From NCBI GenBank assembly GCA_021852325.1, contig JAJZNM010000082.1, forward strand, positions 1-22,504: DNA of 22,504 bases, in the 5' to 3' direction. Source of the DNA: Pseudomonadota bacterium. GTDB lineage: Bacteria > Pseudomonadota > Gammaproteobacteria > JAKAQQ01. Shown here piece by piece: positions 7,183 to 14,890 of the stretch (positions are counted from its first letter, which is position 1; every line of letters starts with the position of its first letter). The notes beneath the pieces were generated by a model. That model was not told the DNA's origin. It ran no database searches and worked only from the letters and a program-made list of their open reading frames with translations. The translations under genes were made by a program, and so were the position numbers.

Positions 7183-8319
7183 TCATTGCTCAGGATGGAC
7201 GGCTCGAGCGGACGTTGGGGTCGGACGATCAGGATCCCCCTCTCGAGAGACGGTTTCCTGGCCCTCGCGGCGCGGCACCTCGGGCATCCAGTCGATACGT
7301 GTATGCGGGAGACAGCCGGGATAGTTCTGGCCGAGGAACGCGATCAGTTTTTCACGGACGAGGCAACGCAGGTTCCAGGCATCACTGCTGTTCCGGGCGC
7401 TCATGAGCGCCCGAAGCTCCATGCCCTGGGGAGTTGCACCGGTCACCTGGAGGTTGGCTGCGACCCCGTCCCAGAGCGAGGTCTCGTGCAGCAGGTGGAT
7501 CAGCTCCGTGCGCAGCGCTTCGACCGGGAGTGTGTAATCCCCGTAGAGATAGACCGTCCCCAGGAGGTTCGCGGTCTTGCGGGTCCAGTTCTGGAACGGC
7601 TGCTCGATGAAATGGGACAACGGGACGACCAGGCGCCGCAAATCCCAGATCCGCACCACGACATAGGTGGCGCGGATCTCCTCGATCCAGCCCCACTCAC
7701 CTTCGACGATGACGACGTCATCGAGCCGGATGGGCTCGGTAAGCGCGATCTGGATACCGGCAATTAGGTTGCTCAGGACCGGCCGCGCTGAAAGTCCGAG
7801 CACGAGGCCTGCCACACCGGCTGAGGCAAAAAGCGTGTCGCCGATCACGCGCACGGCAGGGAAGGTCATGAGAATGGATGCCGCACAGATCAGAAAGACC
7901 AGGATGATGAAGGTACGCCGGATGATCTCGATCTGGGTGTGAAGCCGCCGCGCGTGGAGATTGTCCGCGATATCGAGCGGATGATGGCGAAGCACCCCAT
8001 CGCGCCAGGTGTCGAAGAACCCGACGAGTGCCCAGCCGAACGCCGCGATCAGAACCATCAAGGCACCATGGTCGAAATGGCCCCGGATCGACGGGTTCGC
8101 CACGAGCAGTGAGGAAGACAGCCGGGCGACTGCGACCGGAACAAAGAGGAGCGTCGGGAAGAGGAGCCGCTGGTTGGCCGATTTCAGGAAGAAGCTCCGG
8201 GTGCGCCCGAGCAGTGCGAAAACCAACCAGACCGTGAGGGCACTCCCCACGACGGCGCCCAAGGCGAAGAGCGGGTGGAGGAGCGTGTGCGGGAGCGGGA
8301 TCGCGTGGGCGGGATTCAT
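7183..8319 (-). CDS. MscS-family mechanosensitive ion channel
   Basis: Small-conductance mechanosensitive channel family, inner membrane, 378 residues. It has N-terminal membrane segments around residues 14-38, 54-72, 85-103 and 136-153. The pore-lining helix region follows (about 158-192) with the glycine/alanine pattern GDTLFASAGVAGLVLGLSA and then NLIAGIQIAL. The cytoplasmic beta-domain begins PIRLDDVVIV and contains GWIEEI. A hydrophilic tail of about 30 residues closes the protein. The ATG at 8317-8319 has GGAGG seven nt upstream, inside the end of otsA, and lies only 3 nt from the otsA stop. It is therefore the last gene of the trehalose operon. Such channels jet out solutes after hypo-osmotic shock, consistent with co-expression with an osmolyte pathway. 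Confidence 0.93.
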   Translation of the reverse strand: MNPAHAIPLPHTLLHPLFALGAVVGSALTVWLVFALLGRTRSFFLKSANQRLLFPTLLFVPVAVARLSSSLLVANPSIRGHFDHGALMVLIAAFGWALVGFFDTWRDGVLRHHPLDIADNLHARRLHTQIEIIRRTFIILVFLICAASILMTFPAVRVIGDTLFASAGVAGLVLGLSARPVLSNLIAGIQIALTEPIRLDDVVIVEGEWGWIEEIRATYVVVRIWDLRRLVVPLSHFIEQPFQNWTRKTANLLGTVYLYGDYTLPVEALRTELIHLLHETSLWDGVAANLQVTGATPQGMELRALMSARNSSDAWNLRCLVREKLIAFLGQNYPGCLPHTRIDWMPEVPRREGQETVSREGDPDRPTPTSARAVHPEQ

Positions 8320-8322
8320 AAC

Positions 8323-9711
8323 TCAGCCTCCCTCGCCGGCCGGTGCCGTGGCGGCGAGCGCGTCCCGGAATGAGGTGATCCAGTGCCGGAGGTCCCCTCG
8401 TCTCAGCCGTTCCATCATGCCCTGGAACCGCTGGCAGCGTTCTTCGAGTCCCATGGCCAGTGCCTTCGCAAGCGCGCCAGCCATCTCCTCGATGTCGTAG
8501 GGATTGACGATCAACGCCTCCTCGAGCTCTTGGGAGGCCCCTGCGAGGCCGGACAGCACGAGTACGCCCGGATGTTCGGGATCCTGGGCGGCAACGTATT
8601 CCTTGGCCACGAGGTTCATCCCGTCGCGGAGCGGAGTGATGAACCCGACTTCGGCCTGTCTCAGGAAACCGAGGATCGTGCTGCGGGGGAACCCCCGGGT
8701 CATGTACCGCAAAGGCATCCAGTCATATTCAGCGTAGCGGGCGTGGATGTCCCCCACGATCGCGTTGAGCTGGCTTCGGATCGCGCCGTATTCCGGCACT
8801 TCGGTCCGTGAGAGCGGGGCAATCTGGAGGAGCACCACCTGCCTTTGAAACTCGGGCCAACGCTCGAGCAGCCGCTCATAGGCGCGGAAACGGTTCGCAA
8901 GCCCCTTGCTATAATCGAGCCGGTCGATCCCGAGGATGAGCCTCCGCCCGGTGAGACTCGCCTCGAGCCGCTGGCCGTGTCGATTGTGCCGACCGCTCCG
9001 CGCGAGCTGGCCGACTTCCTCGACAGCAATCCCGATCGGGAAACAATCGACTCGGGTGAGGTGGCCGCGGTAGCGTACCCCGCCCGCTTCCCGGTGTGCC
9101 TCCGGCAGGAAAAACGCGAGCGTCCGGTAGAAGGACTGGCAGTCGAGCGGGGTCTGGAATCCGATGAGGTCATAGCCGAGGAGCATTTCGACGAGGCGGT
9201 GCTTCCCGGGAAGCGCCCGCAGGAGATCGACCCCCGGGAAGGGGGTGTGCAGGAAGAATCCGATCGGTGACGTGACGCCCTGCGCACGGAGTGCGCACCC
9301 CAGGGGAATCAGGTGGTAATCGTGCACCCAGATGAGGTCCCCTGGCCCAAGGAGCGGGACCAGTTCGCCCGCCCAGCGCCAGCTGACTTCGAGGTAGATC
9401 GAAAGGTCATCAGGCTCATAATGCATGAGATGCAACTGGGCGTGAAAAACGGGCCAGAGACAGCGATTCGCGAAGCCGATGTAATAACCCTCGAATTCCC
9501 GGTGTGAGAGCGGAGTCAACGCATATGTGATCGGTGGATCGTGCTCGAGCAGCGGTGTGGCCGGCGCATCGGACAACCGTCCGTTCCAGCCGAACCAGAG
9601 TCCTCCCTGAGCGGCGAGTGCACCGACGAGCCCGGTGGCGAGTCCACCCTGCCCGCCACCCCGCCGTCCGGGTAGGGCCACGCGATTGGAGACGATGACC
9701 AGCCGGCTCAA
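8323..9711 (-). CDS. otsA: Trehalose-6-phosphate synthase OtsA (GT20)
   Basis: Retaining glycosyltransferase family 20 enzyme joining a nucleotide-activated glucose to glucose-6-phosphate to give trehalose-6-phosphate. It has 462 residues, normal for OtsA. Landmarks are an N-terminal SNRVALP segment, a shortened glycine-rich loop GGGQGGLATGL, HDYHL at about 130-134, the phosphate-binding DRLDYSKGL around 263-271 with Arg264 and Lys269, and the donor-binding RDGMNLVAKEYVAAQ at about 362-376. The start is a TTG at 9709-9711. It overlaps the stop of the GH15 gene (TTGA), and a GGGAGG ribosome site is seven nt upstream. It is third in the otsB-GH15-otsA-mscS operon. Confidence 0.95.
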   Translation of the reverse strand: MSRLVIVSNRVALPGRRGGGQGGLATGLVGALAAQGGLWFGWNGRLSDAPATPLLEHDPPITYALTPLSHREFEGYYIGFANRCLWPVFHAQLHLMHYEPDDLSIYLEVSWRWAGELVPLLGPGDLIWVHDYHLIPLGCALRAQGVTSPIGFFLHTPFPGVDLLRALPGKHRLVEMLLGYDLIGFQTPLDCQSFYRTLAFFLPEAHREAGGVRYRGHLTRVDCFPIGIAVEEVGQLARSGRHNRHGQRLEASLTGRRLILGIDRLDYSKGLANRFRAYERLLERWPEFQRQVVLLQIAPLSRTEVPEYGAIRSQLNAIVGDIHARYAEYDWMPLRYMTRGFPRSTILGFLRQAEVGFITPLRDGMNLVAKEYVAAQDPEHPGVLVLSGLAGASQELEEALIVNPYDIEEMAGALAKALAMGLEERCQRFQGMMERLRRGDLRHWITSFRDALAATAPAGEGG

Positions 9712-11495
9712 AACGCCCCCTCCCAGGGCGCACTGAGGAGCAGAGCGGACTCGATGACCCCGACCATGCTGTAGGTTTGGGGGAAGTTTCCCCAGAGCTC
9801 ACCGGTTCCGGGGTCGATGTGCTCGGACAGGAGTCCGAGGCGGGTGCGGCGACCGAGGAGGGATGCGAACTGCTCGTGCGCTTCTTCTTTGCGCCCAAGC
9901 CTCGCGAGTGCCTTGAGATACCAGAACGAACAGAGCGTGAACGCGTTCTGGGGGACGCCGAAGTCGTCAGCTTCCTGGTAGCGGAATACGTAGTCGCCAT
10001 GCTTGAGTTCCTGCTCGACCGCACGGACAGAATTCCTGAAGCGGGGGTCCTCGAACGGGACAAAACCGAGTTCGGCGAGGAGCAACACGCTGGCATCGAT
10101 ACCGGACCCGTCGAGGACCGCAGTAAAACTCTGGCGCTTGGGGTTCCAGGCTCTCTCCAGAATGACCTTTCGGAGACGGTTGGCCTGCCCGGCCCAGTCC
10201 TCGGCACGATCCGGGAGATCGAGACACCGGGCGATCCGGGCCAAGCGGTCCAGCGCACACCAGGACAGCACGGCTGAGAACGTGTGCACCGCCTGTTGGC
10301 CGCGGATCTCCCAGAGCCCTGCATCCGGCTCGAGGGCAACCCGTGCGGCCATCTGCCCCAGGCGTTCGAGGTGCGTGAACAAGGCCGCATCGCCCCGCCG
10401 GTCGAGACGGTGATCCCAGAACGCCTGGCTTGCGGCGAGCACGACCGCACCATAGACGTCATGCTGCTCCTGCTCGCAGGCGGCATTGCCGATCCGGACC
10501 GGCCCCATGCCCCGGTAGCCCGCGAGACTCTGGATCTCGCGCTCCGGGAGCTCGGTACCGCCACTGATCGTGTAGACCGGATGCAGATGTTCATAGCCCT
10601 TCCGGACGCCGAGATTAATGACGAAGCGGAGATAATCCTCCATCGTGCGGGTGGCTCCGAGACGGTTGAGTGCCCGGATTACGAAATAGCTGTCGCGCAG
10701 CCAACAGTAGCGGTAATCCCAGTTCCTCCCCGAGTCCCTGCTCTCGGGGATCGACGTCGTGACCGCCGCCAGGACGGCACCGGTATCCTCAAAGGTCGAA
10801 AGCTTGAGCGTCACCGCGGCGCGGATGACCGCATCCTGCCACTCGAAGGGGATCGCGAGGTAGCGCACCCACTCCTGCCAGTAGCGGGTCGTTTCCGCGA
10901 GAAACTCGCGTGCCAGAGACTCGAGCGGCCGGGTCAGGCTCTCGTCCGGACCAAAGACGATCACCTGCTCGCGGTCGAGGACGAACGGGGTCTCGTCGAG
11001 GATGGCGGCGAGCGACAAGTCGGTCGTGAGCCGGTGGACCTGGGCCGGGAAGACGTAGCGGATGTGGTGACTCCCAACCGTGATCTCAGGCGTGGCCGCA
11101 CCAAAGTTCCCGCTCGGCCGGACCCGGACCGTGAGTTCGGGCCGGCCCGATCGCGGGCGGAGGATCCGCACGATGAGCGGAGGACGGTAGATGCGTTCGT
11201 AAAGCTTGAAGCGCGGCATGAAATCGATGACCTCGAGGCAGCCGCCACGCTCGTCCTCAAAGGTCGTGACCAGGATCGCCGTATTGGGCTCATAGCGTTG
11301 CGTGCGCGCCGTGGTTCCCGACACCGTCACGTTCATGAAGCCCCGCGGCGTGGGGCCTCGTGGCTCAAGCAGTGAGCAGAAGACGGGATCGCCGTCGAAG
11401 CGGGGCAGGCAGGTCCAGACGAACTCGGCATCCTCGTCGATGAGTGCAGAGGTCGAACCGTTCCCGATGAGCCCGAGTTCAAGACTGCGTTTCAT
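9708..11495 (-). CDS. Glycoside hydrolase family 15 protein (glucoamylase/trehalase-like)
   Basis: A 595-residue GH15 enzyme with an N-terminal beta-sandwich (first ~200 residues) and a C-terminal (alpha/alpha)6 barrel. Family landmarks are RNWDYRYCWLRDS at about 257-269, the general-acid segment LWEIRG with Glu near 396, and the general-base segment GLLSEHIDP with Glu near 558, followed by GNFPQTYS. There is no signal peptide, so it is predicted cytosolic. The start ATG at 11493-11495 overlaps the otsB stop (ATGA) and has GAGGAG five nt upstream. Bacterial GH15 members include glucoamylases and trehalases. Its position between otsB and otsA suggests trehalose or a related alpha-glucoside as substrate, which is inference from context. 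Confidence 0.92.
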   Translation of the reverse strand: MKRSLELGLIGNGSTSALIDEDAEFVWTCLPRFDGDPVFCSLLEPRGPTPRGFMNVTVSGTTARTQRYEPNTAILVTTFEDERGGCLEVIDFMPRFKLYERIYRPPLIVRILRPRSGRPELTVRVRPSGNFGAATPEITVGSHHIRYVFPAQVHRLTTDLSLAAILDETPFVLDREQVIVFGPDESLTRPLESLAREFLAETTRYWQEWVRYLAIPFEWQDAVIRAAVTLKLSTFEDTGAVLAAVTTSIPESRDSGRNWDYRYCWLRDSYFVIRALNRLGATRTMEDYLRFVINLGVRKGYEHLHPVYTISGGTELPEREIQSLAGYRGMGPVRIGNAACEQEQHDVYGAVVLAASQAFWDHRLDRRGDAALFTHLERLGQMAARVALEPDAGLWEIRGQQAVHTFSAVLSWCALDRLARIARCLDLPDRAEDWAGQANRLRKVILERAWNPKRQSFTAVLDGSGIDASVLLLAELGFVPFEDPRFRNSVRAVEQELKHGDYVFRYQEADDFGVPQNAFTLCSFWYLKALARLGRKEEAHEQFASLLGRRTRLGLLSEHIDPGTGELWGNFPQTYSMVGVIESALLLSAPWEGAF

Positions 11496-12283
11496 ATCCG
11501 CTCCTCGGTTTGGACCGCTTGCGCGAGCCAGGCGACGGCCTGGGCGGGCGTGGCAACCCGGTGTCGGGCGACACTCGGACCGGTGCCAACCTTGACACTC
11601 ACCCCACCGAGGCGGTTGACGGCCGTGAAGGCCGACTCGTCCGTCACGTCGTCCCCGAAAAAGACAGGAAGTCGGCCGTGAAAGGGGGGCTCCGCCATGA
11701 AGGCTGAAAGCGCCTGGCCTTTGTCCACTTGGGCCGAGCGGACTTCGAGGACGGATTTGCCTTGCAGCAACCCGAGTTCCGGATGGGCGAGGAGGGGATC
11801 AGCAAGCCTCCGCTGGAGCTCGGCAAGCGCACGGGTCTCGCCCCCGACATGGATCGCGATCGAAAGACCCTTGTCCTCGACGAGGGCACCCGGGATCATC
11901 CGGGCCAGTTCTCGTACGAGCGGACGGATCACAGCCAGTGCCCCGGCATGGGCCTCATTGACGGTCAAGATCCCCGCCGCATCGCGGCGTTCGGTTCCAT
12001 GCTGGCCAACCAGGGCAAACCGCTCGGGAGCGAAAAGGCGATCCAGGCTCGAAATCGGACGCCCGCTGACGAGTGCCAGTGCGCCGCCTGAGCGACCGCG
12101 GAGGCGCTTCAGGGTTTCGAGGAGCAGATGGGGGACGGCGACCTGCTCGGGATCGGCGACCAGGGGCAGAAGGGTTCCGTCGACGTCCAGAAAAAACGCA
12201 ACCGGCCCCGTCCAGGGAACGACGGGTAGGGCCTCTTCCAAAACGACGGAACGCGCCCGGGGTGAGTTCCGGGTTACGTTCAT
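11492..12283 (-). CDS. otsB: Trehalose-6-phosphate phosphatase OtsB
   Basis: HAD-superfamily phosphatase releasing trehalose from trehalose-6-phosphate, 263 residues. HAD motif I is FFLDVDGTLLPL, with the nucleophile Asp33 and acid/base Asp35. Motif II is LALVSGRP. Motif IV is FFGDDVTDESAF near the C-terminus, which also carries the OtsB-type GVSVKVG stretch. The cap-domain QHGTERRD segment is present. The start ATG at 12281-12283 has no recognisable ribosome-binding site, but a well-formed promoter ends only a few bases upstream, suggesting a leaderless mRNA. It is the first gene of a four-gene operon and its stop overlaps the GH15 start codon. Confidence 0.95.
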   Translation of the reverse strand: MNVTRNSPRARSVVLEEALPVVPWTGPVAFFLDVDGTLLPLVADPEQVAVPHLLLETLKRLRGRSGGALALVSGRPISSLDRLFAPERFALVGQHGTERRDAAGILTVNEAHAGALAVIRPLVRELARMIPGALVEDKGLSIAIHVGGETRALAELQRRLADPLLAHPELGLLQGKSVLEVRSAQVDKGQALSAFMAEPPFHGRLPVFFGDDVTDESAFTAVNRLGGVSVKVGTGPSVARHRVATPAQAVAWLAQAVQTEERI

Positions 12284-12290
12284 GCGTTGA

Positions 12291-12319
12291 ATTATCGCAT
12301 AAATATGATTTTATTGCAA
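12291..12319 (-). promoter_or_regulatory. Promoter of the otsB-GH15-otsA-mscS operon, probably leaderless
   Basis: On the minus strand a -35 TTGCAA (12314-12319) and a -10 GATAAT (12291-12296) are spaced exactly 17 bp in a locally AT-rich patch. The expected transcription start falls at about 12283-12285, at or within two nt of the otsB ATG. This agrees with the lack of a ribosome-binding site. Four of six bases match the -35 consensus and five of six the -10 consensus. Confidence 0.6.
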
Positions 12320-12474
12320 AATGAAGCCAAGTCGGTCATCCCGGCCCGCGCGTCGTCCCCGCTTGCCGAAGCAGGATCTATAGCCTCCTTGCGAGTGGTT
12401 TGCGATGCGGGGCTCAGTCTGATCGCGCTAAACTAGCGACATCTCAAGTCACCGAAACCTGAACGGAGCAGTCG

Positions 12475-12762
12475 ATGTCGATACTTCCTGATTCACTGGA
12501 CACCGTGGCCCGCAAGATCCGCGAGGCTCTACCGGACGATCTTGAGGACCTGGGCCAGGATCTCAAGAAAAATCTCCGCGCCCGCCTCGATGGCGCACTG
12601 AGCCACCTTGATCTCGTCACCCGGGAGGAGTTCGAGGTGGAACGTGAACTCGTCTCCCGCCTGTCTCAACGGATCGAATCTCTGGCTGCGAAAATCGATG
12701 CGCTCGGGCCATCCGCCGACGCCACCGACAAGCGGTCTCACCGGAAAGCACCGAAGGAATAG
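12475..12762 (+). CDS. ubiK: Ubiquinone biosynthesis accessory factor UbiK (YqiC/DUF526 family)
   Basis: Small 95-residue protein of the UbiK/YqiC (BMFP) family, a lipid-interacting accessory factor of the aerobic ubiquinone biosynthesis complex. The signature region SHLDLVTREEFEVERELVSR, followed by an amphipathic coiled-coil helix with SQRIESLAAKI, is characteristic. The N-terminal helix contains LARKI-like and LPDDLEDL segments. A hydrophilic lysine-rich tail ends the protein. GGAG lies about six nt before the ATG. It is divergent from otsB across 191 bp. A short palindrome CGCTA-AAC-TAGCG lies about 40 bp upstream (12426-12438) and may overlap its promoter. Confidence 0.9.
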   Translation: MSILPDSLDTVARKIREALPDDLEDLGQDLKKNLRARLDGALSHLDLVTREEFEVERELVSRLSQRIESLAAKIDALGPSADATDKRSHRKAPKE

Positions 12763-12801
12763 GCCCCGCTCCGGGGATCGATGGGCCCCGCCCGGTTGCG
12801 T

Positions 12802-13350
12802 TCAGGGCTTGGGCGGAGCGATCGGATGGCGGGCCAGGACCCAGCGGGCCATGGCTTCCGCTTGGGCGAGGGTGAGCGCCGGATGAGCCGGCATCGCGAT
12901 CCCGCCGGTCCATGGATTCCAGTAGCCGGTCCCGCCCGAGATGATCTTATGGGCGAGTTTCACGACGGCCACGCTCACGTCATGGCGATAGTGGTAGGCA
13001 ACCCAGGCGTAGGCCGGCCCCACGAGCTTGCTGTGGATCGCATGGCACGCAAAGCATCCCTGTCCCACCATGAGCTGGTGCACCGCCTGGGGCGTGTTGT
13101 CGGCGGTTGTCGAGACGGCCACTGTCGCCACCGCGTGCGTGACCGCTGAGCTCCCTTCGAGACGCACGACGCCGACCGGTTTGAGCCGAGCATAGGCATG
13201 CGCTTCGGCCAAGCGTGAGTTCTTGAAGTTCTCATCACCCGACCGCTGCGCGATCTGTCCGGCCAGGTACAGGAAGCCCACGGCGAGGAGCGCCAGAACC
13301 GCGATGAACAGGGCGAAGTTTTGCAGGAACCGGCGATCGTGGGAATCCAT
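12802..13350 (-). CDS. Membrane-anchored monoheme c-type cytochrome (class I)
   Basis: A 182-residue electron-transfer protein. An N-terminal uncleaved signal-anchor (about residues 12-32) is followed by a roughly 60-residue linker. A C-terminal cytochrome c551-like domain carries heme motif CFACH at 99-103, then HSKLVGPAYAWVA. The distal Met ligand is probably Met153 in GGIAMPAH. The domain should face the periplasm. The start ATG at 13348-13350 has GGAG about six nt upstream. The same reading frame stays open for another 1.4 kb antisense to the malic enzyme, but that extension is not protein-like. It is convergent with ubiK and divergent from the malic enzyme. Partner proteins are unknown; the nearby c4 and outer-membrane cytochromes are candidates. 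Confidence 0.9.
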   Translation of the reverse strand: MDSHDRRFLQNFALFIAVLALLAVGFLYLAGQIAQRSGDENFKNSRLAEAHAYARLKPVGVVRLEGSSAVTHAVATVAVSTTADNTPQAVHQLMVGQGCFACHAIHSKLVGPAYAWVAYHYRHDVSVAVVKLAHKIISGGTGYWNPWTGGIAMPAHPALTLAQAEAMARWVLARHPIAPPKP

Positions 13351-13479
13351 GCGATGCTCCAGGGCACGACAGGGTGGACCAGGCGGAATTATAAAGCAAG
13401 ACCGGGATTCCGTGGACCGCTGGGCCCGGACCCGGATTGCACATCGGCTATCATGGGCGGAATCCCGAGCCCCTCCATC

Positions 13480-14799
13480 ATGCAGATCCCGGAAGTCCTG
13501 ATCGTCGAATCCGAACACCGGCCGGGCAGCCTCGGCCGCATCCTGACCGCCATCGGCGAATGCGGAGTCGTGATCGACCATCTCACCGCAGTGAGCCGTA
13601 ACCAGGACAAGACAGTCTGGGAAATCACGATCGAGATCGATCCCGGGACGAGCCCGCTCCTCGAAGCCCGGCTGGCCAGCCTGCCGAACGCCCGGCTCAT
13701 CGGCAAATCCGACCGGGTCTTCGATCGCCACCGGGGCGGGAAGATCGAGATGGTGGCCAAGGTTCCCCTGGATTCCCTGCAACAATTCCGCGACCTCTAC
13801 ACGCCGGGCGTCGCCCGCGTCTGTCTCGCGATCGAGAAAAACCCGGAAGCGCTCTGGGACTACACGAACTACGGCAACACGGTCGCGATCGTGACCAACG
13901 GCACCGCAATCCTCGGGCTGGGTGCGATCGGCGCGCAGGCGGGACTGCCGGTCATGGAGGGCAAATCGATGATCTACAGCCGGATGGTCGGCATCTCGGG
14001 CATCCCGATCCTCCTCCACGAGACCGATCCCTTGCGCATCATCGACCAGGTGACCGCAATCGCGGACTCCTTTGCCGCGATCCATCTCGAGGACATCTCG
14101 GCGCCGGCCTGTTTCGAGATCACCGAGGGACTCGCGGACCGCCTCGCGAAGCCGGTCCTCCACGACGACCAGCAGGGCACGGCCGTCGTGGCGCTGGCGG
14201 CGCTCCTCTCCGCCACGCGCGGGCTGCACCAGGACCTCCATGAAGCAGTGATCGGACAGATCGGCCTCGGTGCGGCCGGCATCGGGATCAGCCGCCTGGT
14301 CCTCCGCTACGGGGTCCGGGAGCTTTGGGGGGCGGACCGGCGCCCCGAGGCCCTCAGCGGCCTCGCCGCCCTGGGAGGACATCCCGCGAAGATCTCCGAG
14401 CTCATGCAGGCAGCCGACATCGTGATCATGACGACCGGCGTCAAAAACCTCGTGACCCGGGACCTGATCCGTCCCGGGCAGCTCATCTTCGCCCTCTCGA
14501 ATCCCGAACCCGAGATCAGCGCAAGGGAAGCGCTCGAAGCCGGTGCCCGCTTCGCGGCTGACGGACGCAGTGTGAACAACGCGCTCGGCTTTCCGGGCCT
14601 GTTCAGAGGCGCACTCGATGCCCGCGTGCCCCGCTTCACCGACGCCATGTTCCTGGCCGCGGCCAACCGCCTCGCGGAACTCACCCCACCAGGCGAGATC
14701 CTGCCGGATGTCCTCAATCCCGCGGTTCATGCCGCCGTTGCGGAAGCCGTCGGGTTAGCTGCCCGGAGCGGGGGGGAGGGTGCCACTGCACAGGCCTGA
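13480..14799 (+). CDS. NAD(P)-dependent malic enzyme with N-terminal ACT domain
   Basis: Oxidative decarboxylation of malate to pyruvate and CO2 with NAD(P)+ reduction; cytosolic, about 439 residues. Residues 4-75 form an ACT-like small-molecule-binding domain (EVLIVESEHRPGSLGRIL), expected to give allosteric control. The malic domain follows: LYTPGVARVCLAI with the catalytic Tyr, PVMEGKSMIYSR with the probable catalytic Lys of EGK, and the metal ligands in HLEDISAP and HDDQQGTA. The NAD-binding domain has GLGAAGIGISRLVL, then ALSNPEPEIS and NNALGFPGLFRGAL. Candidate starts are the ATG at 13480 and an ATG at 13453. Neither has a clear ribosome-binding site, so the start is uncertain by nine codons. 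Confidence 0.93.
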   Translation: MQIPEVLIVESEHRPGSLGRILTAIGECGVVIDHLTAVSRNQDKTVWEITIEIDPGTSPLLEARLASLPNARLIGKSDRVFDRHRGGKIEMVAKVPLDSLQQFRDLYTPGVARVCLAIEKNPEALWDYTNYGNTVAIVTNGTAILGLGAIGAQAGLPVMEGKSMIYSRMVGISGIPILLHETDPLRIIDQVTAIADSFAAIHLEDISAPACFEITEGLADRLAKPVLHDDQQGTAVVALAALLSATRGLHQDLHEAVIGQIGLGAAGIGISRLVLRYGVRELWGADRRPEALSGLAALGGHPAKISELMQAADIVIMTTGVKNLVTRDLIRPGQLIFALSNPEPEISAREALEAGARFAADGRSVNNALGFPGLFRGALDARVPRFTDAMFLAAANRLAELTPPGEILPDVLNPAVHAAVAEAVGLAARSGGEGATAQA

Positions 14800-14824
14800 C
14801 GGGTTCTCGCGCCAAGGTGATATC

Positions 14825-14866
14825 TTGATATTCGTCAAAGCACCCTCGCGCCTATTCGGCTATCCT
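14825..14866 (+). promoter_or_regulatory. FNR/ANR-type box with -10 element: class II activated promoter for the cytochrome c4 gene
   Basis: TTGAT-ATTC-GTCAA at 14825-14838 matches the FNR/ANR/DNR consensus TTGAT-N4-ATCAA at nine of ten positions. A -10 hexamer TATCCT lies at 14861-14866. With a start site near 14873 the box would be centred at about -41.5, the canonical class II activator position. No good -35 is present, as expected for an activator-dependent promoter. The cytochrome start codon is at 14891, giving an approximately 18-nt leader with GGGAGAG. Confidence 0.6.
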
Positions 14867-14890
14867 GCCATCCGATCTGGGAGAGATGCC

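Noticed and set aside
10284..11375. Plus-strand open frame of 363 codons
   Set aside because: It is antisense to the GH15 gene, with charged low-complexity translation and no ribosome site.
12764..12776. CCCCG-CTC-CGGGG hairpin after ubiK as a terminator
   Set aside because: The stem is only five base pairs and no T-tract follows; such hairpins are frequent in GC-rich DNA.
13351..14730. N-terminal extension of the membrane-anchored cytochrome frame to 642 codons
   Set aside because: The extension is antisense to the malic enzyme and is not protein-like; the ATG at 13348-13350 has a ribosome site and begins a clear signal-anchor.
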